DNA from: Larsenimonas rhizosphaerae
Lineage (GTDB): Bacteria > Pseudomonadota > Gammaproteobacteria > Pseudomonadales > Halomonadaceae
Direction: 5' to 3'
Assembly: GCF_023700005.1 (NCBI RefSeq)
Contig: NZ_JAMLJK010000001.1
Coordinates: forward strand, 310,001 to 374,000
DNA length: 64,000 nt
Shown here: positions 29,397-37,287 of the stretch, one piece after another
Position numbering within the stretch: the first letter of the stretch is position 1
Layout: every line of letters starts with the position of its first letter
Translations under genes and position numbers: made by a program
The notes under the pieces: generated by a model
The model's input: the letters and a program-made list of their open reading frames with translations, nothing else
The model's database searches: none
What the model was told of the DNA's origin: nothing

Positions 29397-29600
29397 TATT
29401 GAGGCATGAAAACAGTGCCGTCAATAACGCCTTGCAGGGAGGCCGACTTTCAGGAAGCGTCGCATGAGCGTTTCTGGTGCATCGGGGGAAAGGGCGCTGC
29501 ACCATGGGCGATCATGCAGGCGGCTGCCGTGATGAATGGAGCCCTCTTCGGCTGGCCGGCAGGACGCAAGCTGATGTTGGCCGTGGTAAAAGGCGAAACA
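29397..29600. other. Intergenic stretch upstream of the amino acid ABC operon
   Basis: The gap 29342-29698 (357 bp) holds no convincing gene. Frames of 60-95 codons exist on both strands but lack a spaced ribosome site and family features. Its content is the terminator at 29367, NtrC-like half-sites at 29476-29503 and the sigma-54 promoter at 29601. Confidence 0.6.
29476..29503. promoter_or_regulatory. NtrC-like half-sites
   Basis: GGTGCA at 29476-29481 and TGCACC at 29498-29503 equal the two NtrC half-sites, but neither has a good partner at the normal spacing. They lie about 100-125 bp upstream of a sigma-54 promoter, where enhancers are expected. Weak sites, or chance. Confidence 0.4.
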
Positions 29601-29616
29601 TGGCACAGTGATTGCA
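29601..29616 (+). promoter_or_regulatory. Sigma-54 promoter of amino acid ABC transporter operon
   Basis: TGGCACAGTGATTGCA matches TGGCAC-N5-TTGCA in full, with only the less-conserved G after the -24 box changed. The expected start is near 29628, about 70 nt before the first gene. Indicates RpoN control, probably through NtrC. Confidence 0.8.
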
Positions 29617-29698
29617 ACGTTCGTTTCATGGAATAACCCAGAAAAATCATCGTTTCATCCAGAAGGCTGGATAAAGCGCTTATCACCGGGAGTGCCCC

Positions 29699-30541
29699 AT
29701 GACCGATCGCCGTCGTTTTCTGACCCTTGCTGCCCACCTGGTGGGTGCAACGCTTGCAACCCTGTCACTGGCGGCCACGCTGAGTGGCCCGGCCCAGGCG
29801 TCCAGCCTTGATGATATCCAGTCACGCGGCACCCTGCGGGTCGCGGTGCCTCAGGACTTTCCGCCCTTCGGCTCCATCGGCGCCGATATGCAGCCACAGG
29901 GCTACGATATCGATACAGCGCGCTATCTGGCCGAGCAGATGAAGCTGGATCTGTCACTGGTGCCGGTGACGAGCGCGAACCGGATTCCTTATCTCACGAC
30001 CGGCAAGGTGGATCTGGTCATTTCCAGTCTGGGGCGGAACCCTGACCGGGCAAGGGCCATCGATTTTTCCGACAAGTACGCTCCCTTTTTCTTCGGTGTG
30101 TTCGGTGATGGTGCAACCGACAGCGATGATGGCATTGAGGCCCCGGCAGATCTCGCGGGGAAAACCATCGGTGTGACCCGAGGGGCACTGGAGGATATCG
30201 AGCTCTCGAAGGTGGCGCCCGAGAATACCGTCATCAAGCGCTTTGAGGACAATGCAACGACCATCTCGGCCTTTCTGTCCGGCCAGGTCGGCCTGATTGC
30301 CACCGGCAACCAGGTCGCGGCGTCGATTGCCGCGCGAGGGGGGCGGCATGTGCCGGAGCTGGCCTTCACGCTGAAGGATTCGCCGTGCTACATCGGGGTG
30401 GCGAAGAATAACCCCGAGTTGCTGGCCCGTGTTGATCAGTTGATTCAGGACGGCATGAGCGACGGTACGTTCAACGCCTTGTCCGAGAAATGGTTCAAGG
30501 CACCACTGCCGGCTGATTTTGACGCGGCTGGCGGACACTGA
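29699..30541 (+). CDS. Amino acid ABC transporter, periplasmic binding protein (SBP_bac_3)
   Basis: Binds a polar amino acid in the periplasm. The N-terminus MTDRRRFLTLAAHLVGATLA is an export signal, possibly twin-arginine, cleaved near residue 35. SBP family-3 signature parts are GTLRVAVPQDFPPFGSIG, GYDIDTARYLAEQM and LVISSLGRNPDRARAIDFS. 280 residues. It heads an operon of two permeases and an ATPase, spaced 3, -4 and -20 bp. Substrate unknown; nitrogen-limitation control is inferred from the upstream sigma-54 promoter. Confidence 0.93.
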   Translation: MTDRRRFLTLAAHLVGATLATLSLAATLSGPAQASSLDDIQSRGTLRVAVPQDFPPFGSIGADMQPQGYDIDTARYLAEQMKLDLSLVPVTSANRIPYLTTGKVDLVISSLGRNPDRARAIDFSDKYAPFFFGVFGDGATDSDDGIEAPADLAGKTIGVTRGALEDIELSKVAPENTVIKRFEDNATTISAFLSGQVGLIATGNQVAASIAARGGRHVPELAFTLKDSPCYIGVAKNNPELLARVDQLIQDGMSDGTFNALSEKWFKAPLPADFDAAGGH

Positions 30542-30544
30542 GTC

Positions 30545-31225
30545 ATGGCAATGGCACTCGATTTCAGCGCGCTCGCTCCGTACGGAGGTGAGGTTGCCGC
30601 TGGCGTGGCGACCACCATATCACTTACGGCCGTCGCTACGCTGGTGGGTATCACGGCGGCCAGCGTGCTGGCATGGCTGAAGCTCAATGGGCCGGCCGGT
30701 GTGCGCTGGGGCATTCAGGCCTACGTCGAGCTGGTGCGCAATACGCCCTTTATCGTGCAGCTTTTCTTCATTTTCTTCGGCCTGCCGGCGCTGGGCGTCT
30801 CACTTGAGGCCTGGGTGGCAGCACTGATCGCCATGACCATGAACCTGACCGCCTATGCCACGGAAATCGTGCGGGCGGGCATCGAGTCCATCGGCAAGGG
30901 GCAGCTTGAAGCTGCGCGGGTGCTGGGGCTTTCCCGCCGTCAGACCTACCGCCATGTGGTGCTGGTGCCGGCCCTTCGAAAGATTTATCCGGCGCTGACC
31001 AATCAATGCATCATCGTGATGCTGGGGTCTGCCGTCATCTCGCAGATTTCGGTCGAGGAACTGACTTGGGCGGCCAACTTCATTGCCTCGCGCAACTTCC
31101 GTAATTTCGAGGCGTATATCCTGGCCACACTGATCTACCTGGCGTTGTCGATCGGTATGCGGCAGCTGTTCAGGCTTGCCGGCTGGCACTTTCTGGGCGG
31201 GCGTCAGGGGAGGCCTTCCTCATGA
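30545..31225 (+). CDS. Amino acid ABC transporter permease (HisM/GlnP type)
   Basis: Membrane subunit with about five helices. The coupling EAA loop is seen as RAGIESIGKGQLEAARVLGLSRRQTYRHVVLVPALRKIYPAL, and the N-terminal VELVRNTPFIVQLFFIFFGLP is the polar amino acid permease mark. 226 residues; it overlaps the next permease by 4 bp. Confidence 0.93.
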   Translation: MAMALDFSALAPYGGEVAAGVATTISLTAVATLVGITAASVLAWLKLNGPAGVRWGIQAYVELVRNTPFIVQLFFIFFGLPALGVSLEAWVAALIAMTMNLTAYATEIVRAGIESIGKGQLEAARVLGLSRRQTYRHVVLVPALRKIYPALTNQCIIVMLGSAVISQISVEELTWAANFIASRNFRNFEAYILATLIYLALSIGMRQLFRLAGWHFLGGRQGRPSS

Positions 31226-31878
31226 TGGATTTCACCCTGTGGGATATCGTGCGCAACCTGTTGCTCTCGATGCGCTGGACCGTCGTGCTGTCCCTGATCG
31301 CCTTTATCGGAGGCGGGGTAGTGGCGCTGCTGCTGACGGTGATTCGCCTGTCTCCCTCTCGCTGGGTGCAGTGGCCGGTAATGGCCTATGTGGAGCTTTT
31401 CCAGGGCACGCCCCTGTTGATGCAGTTGTTTCTGGCCTTTTTCGGCCTGGGCGCGCTGGGCATTCAGGTCTCGGCCTGGACGGCCGCGACACTTGCCCTG
31501 GTGCTGTTTACCAGCGCCTTTCTGACTGACATCTGGCAGGGCTGCATTCGGGCGATTCCGCCCGGCCAGTGGCAGGGAGCCAGAGTGCTGGGCCTTGGCA
31601 GGCTGCAGACCCTGCACCATGTGATACTGCCGCAGGCGCTGCGGCTGGCGATTGCTCCGACGGTCGGGTTTTCGGTACAGGTCGTGAAGGGAACGGCACT
31701 TGCATCGATCATCGGTTTTGTCGAGCTGACCCGCACCGGCACCATGCTCAATAACGCGACCTTCAAACCCTTTCTGATCTTTGCCCTGGTCGCACTGGGG
31801 TATTTCCTGTTGTGTTATCCCCTGTCCCTTTATGCCCGTCATCTGGAGAAAAAGCTCAATGTCACTGGTTCGCGTTGA
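31222..31878 (+). CDS. Amino acid ABC transporter permease (second)
   Basis: Second HisMQ-type permease; pairs with the preceding one in a heterodimer. The family mark VELFQGTPLLMQLFLAFFGLG and EAA loop WQGCIRAIPPGQWQGARVLGLGRLQTLHHVILPQALR are present. 218 residues. It overlaps the upstream permease and the ATPase gene, so expression is coupled. Confidence 0.93.
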   Translation: MMDFTLWDIVRNLLLSMRWTVVLSLIAFIGGGVVALLLTVIRLSPSRWVQWPVMAYVELFQGTPLLMQLFLAFFGLGALGIQVSAWTAATLALVLFTSAFLTDIWQGCIRAIPPGQWQGARVLGLGRLQTLHHVILPQALRLAIAPTVGFSVQVVKGTALASIIGFVELTRTGTMLNNATFKPFLIFALVALGYFLLCYPLSLYARHLEKKLNVTGSR

Positions 31879-32587
31879 TGCCCTTCACAAGTCCTTTGGC
31901 CACCTTGAAGTGCTGAAAGGCATCGATCTCAAGGTATCTGCCGGCGAGGTTGTATCGATCATCGGGCGCAGCGGGTCGGGTAAAAGTACCTTCCTGCGCT
32001 GCCTTAATCAGCTGGAGCAGCACGACAGCGGCCGGATTGAAATCAATGGCCAGGTGCTGGATGCCAATAGCATGGCGCCGGCGCTGCTCAGTGAAAACGT
32101 GGGCATGGTGTTTCAGAACTTCAATCTGTTTCCGCACAAGACCGTGGGCGAAAACGTGATGCTGGCACCGATGATTGTGCGGGGTGAGCGCGAGCGGGAG
32201 GCCTCGCGGCTGGCGCGCCGCATGCTTGAGCGTGTCGGGCTGGCGGACAGGTTTGATGCCTGGCCGGAGCAGTTGTCCGGCGGCCAGCAGCAGCGGGTTG
32301 CCATCGCCCGTGCGCTGGCGATGTCGCCCAAGGTGCTGCTGTGTGACGAGATTACTTCGGCGCTTGACCCGGAGCTCGTAGGCGATGTGCTGAAGGTGCT
32401 GGAACAGCTGGCCAGGGACGGGATGACCCTGATTCTGGTGACCCACGAAATGAGCTTTGCCCGTGATGTGGGCAGCCGGGTGGTGTTCATGCACCAGGGG
32501 CGAATTCATGAGCAGGGGGACTCAAGAGAAGTGCTGTCTCAGCCCAGGACACCCGAGTTGCAGCAGTTCCTGTCGGCGGTCCGGTAA
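31859..32587 (+). CDS. Amino acid ABC transporter ATP-binding protein
   Basis: Energises the transporter. Walker A GRSGSGKST, Q-loop MVFQNFNLFPHKT, signature LSGGQQQR, Walker B VLLCDEITSALDP and H-loop VTHEMSF are intact. ATG at 31859 with GGAG upstream gives 242 residues; the frame open to 31781 is inside the permease gene. Last gene of the operon; the next 230 bp hold a nudK remnant on the other strand. Confidence 0.95.
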   Translation: MSLVRVDALHKSFGHLEVLKGIDLKVSAGEVVSIIGRSGSGKSTFLRCLNQLEQHDSGRIEINGQVLDANSMAPALLSENVGMVFQNFNLFPHKTVGENVMLAPMIVRGEREREASRLARRMLERVGLADRFDAWPEQLSGGQQQRVAIARALAMSPKVLLCDEITSALDPELVGDVLKVLEQLARDGMTLILVTHEMSFARDVGSRVVFMHQGRIHEQGDSREVLSQPRTPELQQFLSAVR

Positions 32588-32607
32588 CCGCCGCAGGACA
32601 TGGTCTT

Positions 32608-32800
32608 TCACCTCTGTCGCAGGGCCACATGCTGAAGCAGCATAATGGTCTTGCCGTCCATGATCTCGCCTCGCGTGATCATGGCCAGCGCCTCTTCAAG
32701 CGGCAGCTCCAGCACGTCGATATCCTCGCCTTCCGAGGCCACACCGCCGCCCTGGCCGATCCGCTGGCCCGTGCCGGGCTGAGCGTGATGCCTGCCTGCC
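32608..32800 (-). pseudogene. nudK: 3' remnant of a NudK-type NUDIX hydrolase gene
   Basis: On the minus strand, from about 32800 down to a TGA at 32608-32610, the translation reads in part QRIGQGGGVASEGEDIDV, then LELPLEEALAMITRGEIMDG and KTIMLLQHVALRQR. This matches the C-terminus of NudK (ADP-sugar/GDP-mannose pyrophosphatase), which in E. coli has GGGVEDEDIEVLELPF and GEIRDGKT. No NUDIX box or start remains; the 5' part is missing and the EthD-like gene sits there. I call it a decayed, truncated copy. Confidence 0.75.
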
Positions 32801-32819
32801 CCGGCCGAGCCTGCAGACT

Positions 32820-33146
32820 CTATTCCGTGAACAGCGGTACCGTGCGATGCATGCCTGGCATCAGGTCGGTGAAGTTGCTGACATCGGCCGTGACCGGGCC
32901 GGTGGCCGGAGCATCCAGGCAGGCCTGAAGGGCGCTTTCGCTTTTGAATACGCAGACGGCAACGGCAACGATGCTGTCATGGGGCGGTTCTGCCGGGAAC
33001 AGGGCCGAGGCCTGCAGCAGGCCGTGCTCCTGCCAGGCCGCGCGTACCATCGGCAGGTGGGTGTTGACGTAATAGTCACGGTCGAATCGGTCCGTCTGAT
33101 GGCCGGTGTAGACGATATAAAGCGTGACGGTGTCGGAGGAACTCAT
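32820..33146 (-). CDS. EthD-like small protein
   Basis: 108 residues, a ferredoxin-like dimeric alpha-beta barrel of the EthD group: VTLYIVYTGHQTDRFDRDYYVNTHLPMV, with the conserved HLP. The role of these proteins is mostly unknown. Cytoplasmic. It sits between the nudK remnant and pheC, on its own strand. The start ATG has a weak ribosome site. Confidence 0.78.
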   Translation of the reverse strand: MSSSDTVTLYIVYTGHQTDRFDRDYYVNTHLPMVRAAWQEHGLLQASALFPAEPPHDSIVAVAVCVFKSESALQACLDAPATGPVTADVSNFTDLMPGMHRTVPLFTE

Positions 33147-33270
33147 GGGACAGGCCTTTTGAAGTCAGTGTATGAGATTGAATGGTGGTACTGGTCTTTC
33201 AGCACAAGGTAGAACTATCTTCAGGGATTGAGACAATGCCCCGGACCTTTTGTGCAAGAGACCGACAATA

Positions 33271-34065
33271 ATGAATAAAACAGTACTATCGACGCTGGGT
33301 ATGCTACTGCTGAGTACCCAGGCCCAGGCTGCGCCGGATTCATCGAATGACCGGCTTGAGCAGATCGCCGAACGTGGGGTGCTCAGGGTATGCACTACCG
33401 GTGATTACCGCCCTTACAGCTACCTCCGCCCGGATGGTGAGTATGAGGGGATCGATATCGATATGGCCCGATCACTGGCCGACAGTATCGGGGCACGTGT
33501 GCAGTGGGTGCCAACTACCTGGAAGGCGCTGATGCCTGATTTTGTGGCGAAGGGCTGCGATATCGGGGTGGGCGGGATTTCCGTCACGCTTGAGCGTCAG
33601 CGCAAGGCCTGGTATGCGGAGTCACTCGGCACCGATGGCAAGATTCCCCTGGTGCGCTGTGATGATGTGGCGCGGTATCGCACCGTTGAGCAACTGAATC
33701 ATCAGGACGTGCGTGTGATCGAACCACCGGGTGGGACCAATGAAGCCTTTGTGCGGCATTATCTGCCGGACGCCTCACTGGCGCTGTATGACGATAACGT
33801 CACCATCTTTCAGCAGCTGGTGGATAAGCACGCTGACGTCATGATCACCGATGCCTCCGAGGCGCTGTATCAGCAACAGCACATGCCGGAACTGTGTGCC
33901 GTCAATCCCGGGGAGCCGCTTCAATACGGCGAGAAGGCCTATCTGCTGCCCCGGGGTGACATGGACTGGAAACAGTACGTGGATCAGTGGCTGCATCTGA
34001 GCACCGCCACGGGCGAGTATGGAAAAATAGCCACCCACTGGATCGGGACGGTGCCGTCGTCCTGA
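33271..34065 (+). CDS. pheC: Cyclohexadienyl dehydratase, periplasmic
   Basis: Converts arogenate or prephenate to phenylalanine or phenylpyruvate. It has the solute-binding fold, so it can be mistaken for an ABC binding protein. It matches recalled Pseudomonas PheC at VLRVCTTGDYRPYSY, ISVTLERQRKAWY, PPGGTNEAF, NVTIFQQLVDKHADVMITDA, PELCAVNP and YLLPRGD, including the ELCAV Cys. The signal peptide is residues 1-20 (LLLSTQAQA). ATG at 33271 (MNKTVLST), no strong ribosome site; seven earlier codons are possible. 264 residues. It converges on qmcA. Confidence 0.88.
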   Translation: MNKTVLSTLGMLLLSTQAQAAPDSSNDRLEQIAERGVLRVCTTGDYRPYSYLRPDGEYEGIDIDMARSLADSIGARVQWVPTTWKALMPDFVAKGCDIGVGGISVTLERQRKAWYAESLGTDGKIPLVRCDDVARYRTVEQLNHQDVRVIEPPGGTNEAFVRHYLPDASLALYDDNVTIFQQLVDKHADVMITDASEALYQQQHMPELCAVNPGEPLQYGEKAYLLPRGDMDWKQYVDQWLHLSTATGEYGKIATHWIGTVPSS

Positions 34066-34072
34066 TCTCTGG

Positions 34073-35104
34073 CTAGCCGCCGAACCCGGCCCCGCCCATG
34101 GCGGCGCGGGCCAGGCCAGAATCCGGGGGCGTGTTCGGGGCATCCGGCGTGCCGGTCAGCTCCCGGAACATGCCCATCGAGCCGAGCAGTGCCGATGATT
34201 CATACGGTACGAAAATGCGTTCACCGTGTTTTGCCATGTCCGGCAGGGTCTTGATGTAATTCTGTCCCAGCAGATAACTCACTACGGTGCGCTTGTCCTC
34301 GGGGTCGCTGCCCAGTGCCTCCAGCACCAGCCGGATCGACTGCTTCTCGCCTTCGGCTCGCAGAATGGTGGCCTGCTTGTCGCCTTCGGCATTCAGAATG
34401 GATGATTCACGTTCCCCCTGAGCCCGGGCAATGGCCGCGGATTTTTCTCCTTCCGCTTCGGTCACGGTGGCGCGGCGCTTTCGCTCGGCCGCCATCTGAA
34501 GGCGCATGGCGTCTTCCACTTCTTCCGGCATGTGGATGTCCTGCACTTCCACCCGGGTGATTCGCACGCCCCATTTATTGGAGGGATCATCCATGGCTGC
34601 CTGAATCTTGTCGTTGACCTCACTGCGGGATTCGAAGATACGATCGAGTTCCATCTTGCCGACCACCGAACGCAGCGTGGTCTTGGCCAGTACTTCGATG
34701 GCCTGACTGACATTTTCGATTTCGTAGACGGCAGCGCGCGGATCGATGATCTGGAAATACAGCGCCCCGTTGATGCGGACGGTGACATTATCCGTGGTTA
34801 CGACCGGCTGACCGGGAAAGTCCATGACGGTTTCGCGCCGGTCGATCCGGTTTTCAAAACTGGCAATCGGGATATAGTCATCGCCGCTGCGCTTGTAGCG
34901 AATCATGGCAATGGCGCGAGGCTGATCGATAAACGGAATGATGAAGTTGATGCCGCTTTCAAGCAGGCGGTTGAAGGAGCCGAGACGCTCGATCACCATC
35001 ACCTCCGACTGACGGACGATAACCAGCCCCTTGGCAACGATGATGATGCCGATGACCAGTACGATCAGGGCGATGAGAAAGGCAGGACTTTGCAGCAGGT
35101 TCAT
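34073..35104 (-). CDS. qmcA: SPFH/Band 7 membrane protein QmcA (HflC/stomatin-like)
   Basis: Membrane scaffold protein with one N-terminal helix (residues 7-28), then the band 7 domain (GLVIVRQSEVMVIERLGSFNR through IHMPEEVEDAM) and a charged coiled-coil (KRRATVTEAEGEKSAAIARAQ). 343 residues. Its ATG shares one base with the nfeD stop (TAATG), so the pair is translationally coupled, as is typical for NfeD/SPFH partners in membrane quality control. Confidence 0.93.
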   Translation of the reverse strand: MNLLQSPAFLIALIVLVIGIIIVAKGLVIVRQSEVMVIERLGSFNRLLESGINFIIPFIDQPRAIAMIRYKRSGDDYIPIASFENRIDRRETVMDFPGQPVVTTDNVTVRINGALYFQIIDPRAAVYEIENVSQAIEVLAKTTLRSVVGKMELDRIFESRSEVNDKIQAAMDDPSNKWGVRITRVEVQDIHMPEEVEDAMRLQMAAERKRRATVTEAEGEKSAAIARAQGERESSILNAEGDKQATILRAEGEKQSIRLVLEALGSDPEDKRTVVSYLLGQNYIKTLPDMAKHGERIFVPYESSALLGSMGMFRELTGTPDAPNTPPDSGLARAAMGGAGFGG

Positions 35105-35607
35105 TAGAGTGGTTCCCTGGGGGTGTCATTGGTGCTCATGTCGGGGATGACGGCGGCCGCCTCAAGCGTGACGATCGCGGTAGTGCCCTCAAAGTGATCC
35201 AGTCGTACCTCGGTGCCGGGGGCAATGATCCGGTGGGGTGCGTGCAGGTCACGCACCCGGAAACTGTCTCCCTTGAGGGTAATCACGGTAGCGTGATCAA
35301 AATCGCGCAGATGGGTCAGGTAATACCGGCCGTGTTCGACACCGGTACCGGTAGTGCCATAGCCGGTCGCCGCAGGAGTCGTATGCCGTCCCAGGCGTTT
35401 GATGGTCAGCGGCACCAGCGCACCGGCCAATAGCCCCACACCGATCAGTTGCAATACGATCGAACCACCGAAGGCGGCCAGCACGGCGCCACCCAGTGCT
35501 GCTGCCGCCAGAGCGAGAAATACAAACGAGCCGGCGCCCAGCATCAGTTCCATGCCGGCCAGCAGCAGGGCGATCAGCGCCCAGACCCAGCTGTCGTTCC
35601 AGTTCAT
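35104..35607 (-). CDS. NfeD-like membrane protein
   Basis: Partner of the SPFH protein. Two or three hydrophobic helices in residues about 10-75 are followed by an OB-fold domain (YYLTHLRDFDHATVITLKGDSFRVRDL). ATG at 35605-35607 has GGGAGG 4 nt upstream; the frame is open 31 codons further. 167 residues. It belongs to the short class without a protease domain. Confidence 0.88.
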   Translation of the reverse strand: MNWNDSWVWALIALLLAGMELMLGAGSFVFLALAAAALGGAVLAAFGGSIVLQLIGVGLLAGALVPLTIKRLGRHTTPAATGYGTTGTGVEHGRYYLTHLRDFDHATVITLKGDSFRVRDLHAPHRIIAPGTEVRLDHFEGTTAIVTLEAAAVIPDMSTNDTPREPL

Positions 35608-35720
35608 CACGCCTCCCGCCTGCACCTGGCAGGGTTGATTGCTGTCAGTGTACCGATCATGCCATATATTCCTGTTCAAGGAGCAGCTGATGCATTGCAT
35701 GATCAGTAGCGTGTCTGACC

Positions 35721-36653
35721 TTAAACGCGAATATCCCCCAGTTGGTGAATCACGGCCTCCACTCGGGTGCCCGTCGCTCGTTCTTCATTGCTGAAACCGT
35801 CCAGGTGGCTCAGGGGGCCGAAATCCAGCCCGGTCAGTGTCTCGATGTGCAGGATACTTTTCTGAAAGGTCTGGTACTGGCCGAAAAACAGCCCCAGGCC
35901 ATCATTCAGCTCCCTGTCCTGGGTAATCAGGTAGGCCGTAGCACTCTGGCGGCCATCGTCCCTGATGAAGGCGACCACTTTCCAGAAGGCTTCAGGGATG
36001 CGTACGCCCCGGTATGTTCGGTCGCTATCCTTGAATACCGGTCCGGTAAAGATGCTGAGTCGGCCCGAGCCCCTGGCGGCGTTATCCTTCAGATAATCCT
36101 CGAGCCCCAGCCAGGTCTGCTGATTGAAGGCGGCCATCTGCGGCGTGCAGTTGGTGAAGTGAAAGGTATCCTGATTGGCCTGTTCGGCCAGCGTGCCCCA
36201 GCAGGCGGCCGACCGCCGGACCAGATGGCCTCGGTCCAGCGGATTGCGGGCATACAGCGCTTCGCCACACTGAGCATCTGCCGGTATTCGGCTATCCAGC
36301 ACCCACCGGTCGTTGCCGCGACGAATGCTTCGAAGCTGGCTTCCATCCAGATTGAAGGCAGTAAAAAAGGCCAGCCGCCGCGGGCGGTTCATCACGATCG
36401 AGAAGTGGGTGTAATCCAGCCGCCCATCATCACGGCCGTCGACGGGGGTAACGTCTCCCGGTGCCCTGTCGGTGACCACGGGCATCGGCACGGTAAAGCC
36501 TTCCAGGAAGTCTGCGTTATAGCCGGTGCGCCCTTCGAGTGCCGAGCCGGGCGTCATGGCCGGAGCAAATGAAGCCACCGCCGAGGGTGACGTCGGGTCG
36601 GGTGTGGGATCGATGGGCGTCAGGTCGGCAAGGCGAACGGGGGAAGCGGACAT
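35721..36653 (-). CDS. DNA/RNA non-specific endonuclease (NucA-type)
   Basis: Beta-beta-alpha metal nuclease. The catalytic DRGH is in NPLDRGHLVRR and the metal Asn is in FTNCTPQMAAFNQ. 310 residues. The N-terminal 45 residues are Pro/Ser/Ala-rich and no signal peptide is seen, though relatives are often secreted. No immunity gene was recognised beside it. It is upstream of nfeD-qmcA on the same strand, 113 bp away. Confidence 0.9.
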   Translation of the reverse strand: MSASPVRLADLTPIDPTPDPTSPSAVASFAPAMTPGSALEGRTGYNADFLEGFTVPMPVVTDRAPGDVTPVDGRDDGRLDYTHFSIVMNRPRRLAFFTAFNLDGSQLRSIRRGNDRWVLDSRIPADAQCGEALYARNPLDRGHLVRRSAACWGTLAEQANQDTFHFTNCTPQMAAFNQQTWLGLEDYLKDNAARGSGRLSIFTGPVFKDSDRTYRGVRIPEAFWKVVAFIRDDGRQSATAYLITQDRELNDGLGLFFGQYQTFQKSILHIETLTGLDFGPLSHLDGFSNEERATGTRVEAVIHQLGDIRV

Positions 36654-36827
36654 GAGTACGGCCTGTGCAGGATAAATGTATCTTCCAGAATGGCACTATC
36701 TGCCGGTTTTGCACGTGCTCCCGACATGGTGACGGCGGATGGTATTCGTGACCAATTACCTATGTTTCATTGATATTTGCTCCGGTAGGCTCTGCCCTGT
36801 ACATGCCTTCACTCAGCGGGGAATATC

Positions 36828-37283
36828 ATGGCCACCTGGAACAGCCTGCCGTCATTGAGCTTTCTGGCCGAAGCCGAAGTCCATGTGGCGCCACCACATG
36901 AACTGGGTCACACCGGCCAGGGAGAGCGCCTGATGTTTGCCATTGAAGGCGGCCGGTTCAGCGGTCCCGGCCTGTCCGGAACCATCCTGCCTGGCGGGGC
37001 AGACTGGGCCTTTCAGGTAAGCCGTACCCGGATTGAAATCAGTGCCCATTATCTGGTCGAGCGGGAGGATGGCGTAGTGCTTGAAATCACCAACGAAGGC
37101 ACTTCCTGCGAAGTGTCGCCCGGTATATGGCAGGGCGAGACCGTGGCCCGTTTCCGAAGCCGTGATCCGGTTCAGAGCCATCAGATGATGATAGGCCGGA
37201 TGCGTGCCGACACCTGCCAGGAGCCGGGAATCATCCGGCTGGCCTTCTGGCAGGTGGTCGTGAAGGGACACGCTCCGGCGTGA
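36828..37283 (+). CDS. DUF3237 family protein
   Basis: 151-residue cytoplasmic beta-barrel-type protein of unknown function. Family marks are LSFLAEAEVHVAPP, FAIEGGRFSGPGLSGTILPGGADW and the C-terminal RLAFWQVV. It converges on hglS with a 4-bp gap, so it is a neighbour but probably not part of the lysine cluster. The ATG at 36828 has GGGGAA upstream. Confidence 0.83.
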   Translation: MATWNSLPSLSFLAEAEVHVAPPHELGHTGQGERLMFAIEGGRFSGPGLSGTILPGGADWAFQVSRTRIEISAHYLVEREDGVVLEITNEGTSCEVSPGIWQGETVARFRSRDPVQSHQMMIGRMRADTCQEPGIIRLAFWQVVVKGHAPA

Positions 37284-37287
37284 TGCC

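Noticed and set aside
29406-29636. 76-codon frame upstream of the amino acid ABC operon
   Set aside because: No spaced ribosome site, no family feature, and it covers the sigma-54 promoter and NtrC-like sites.
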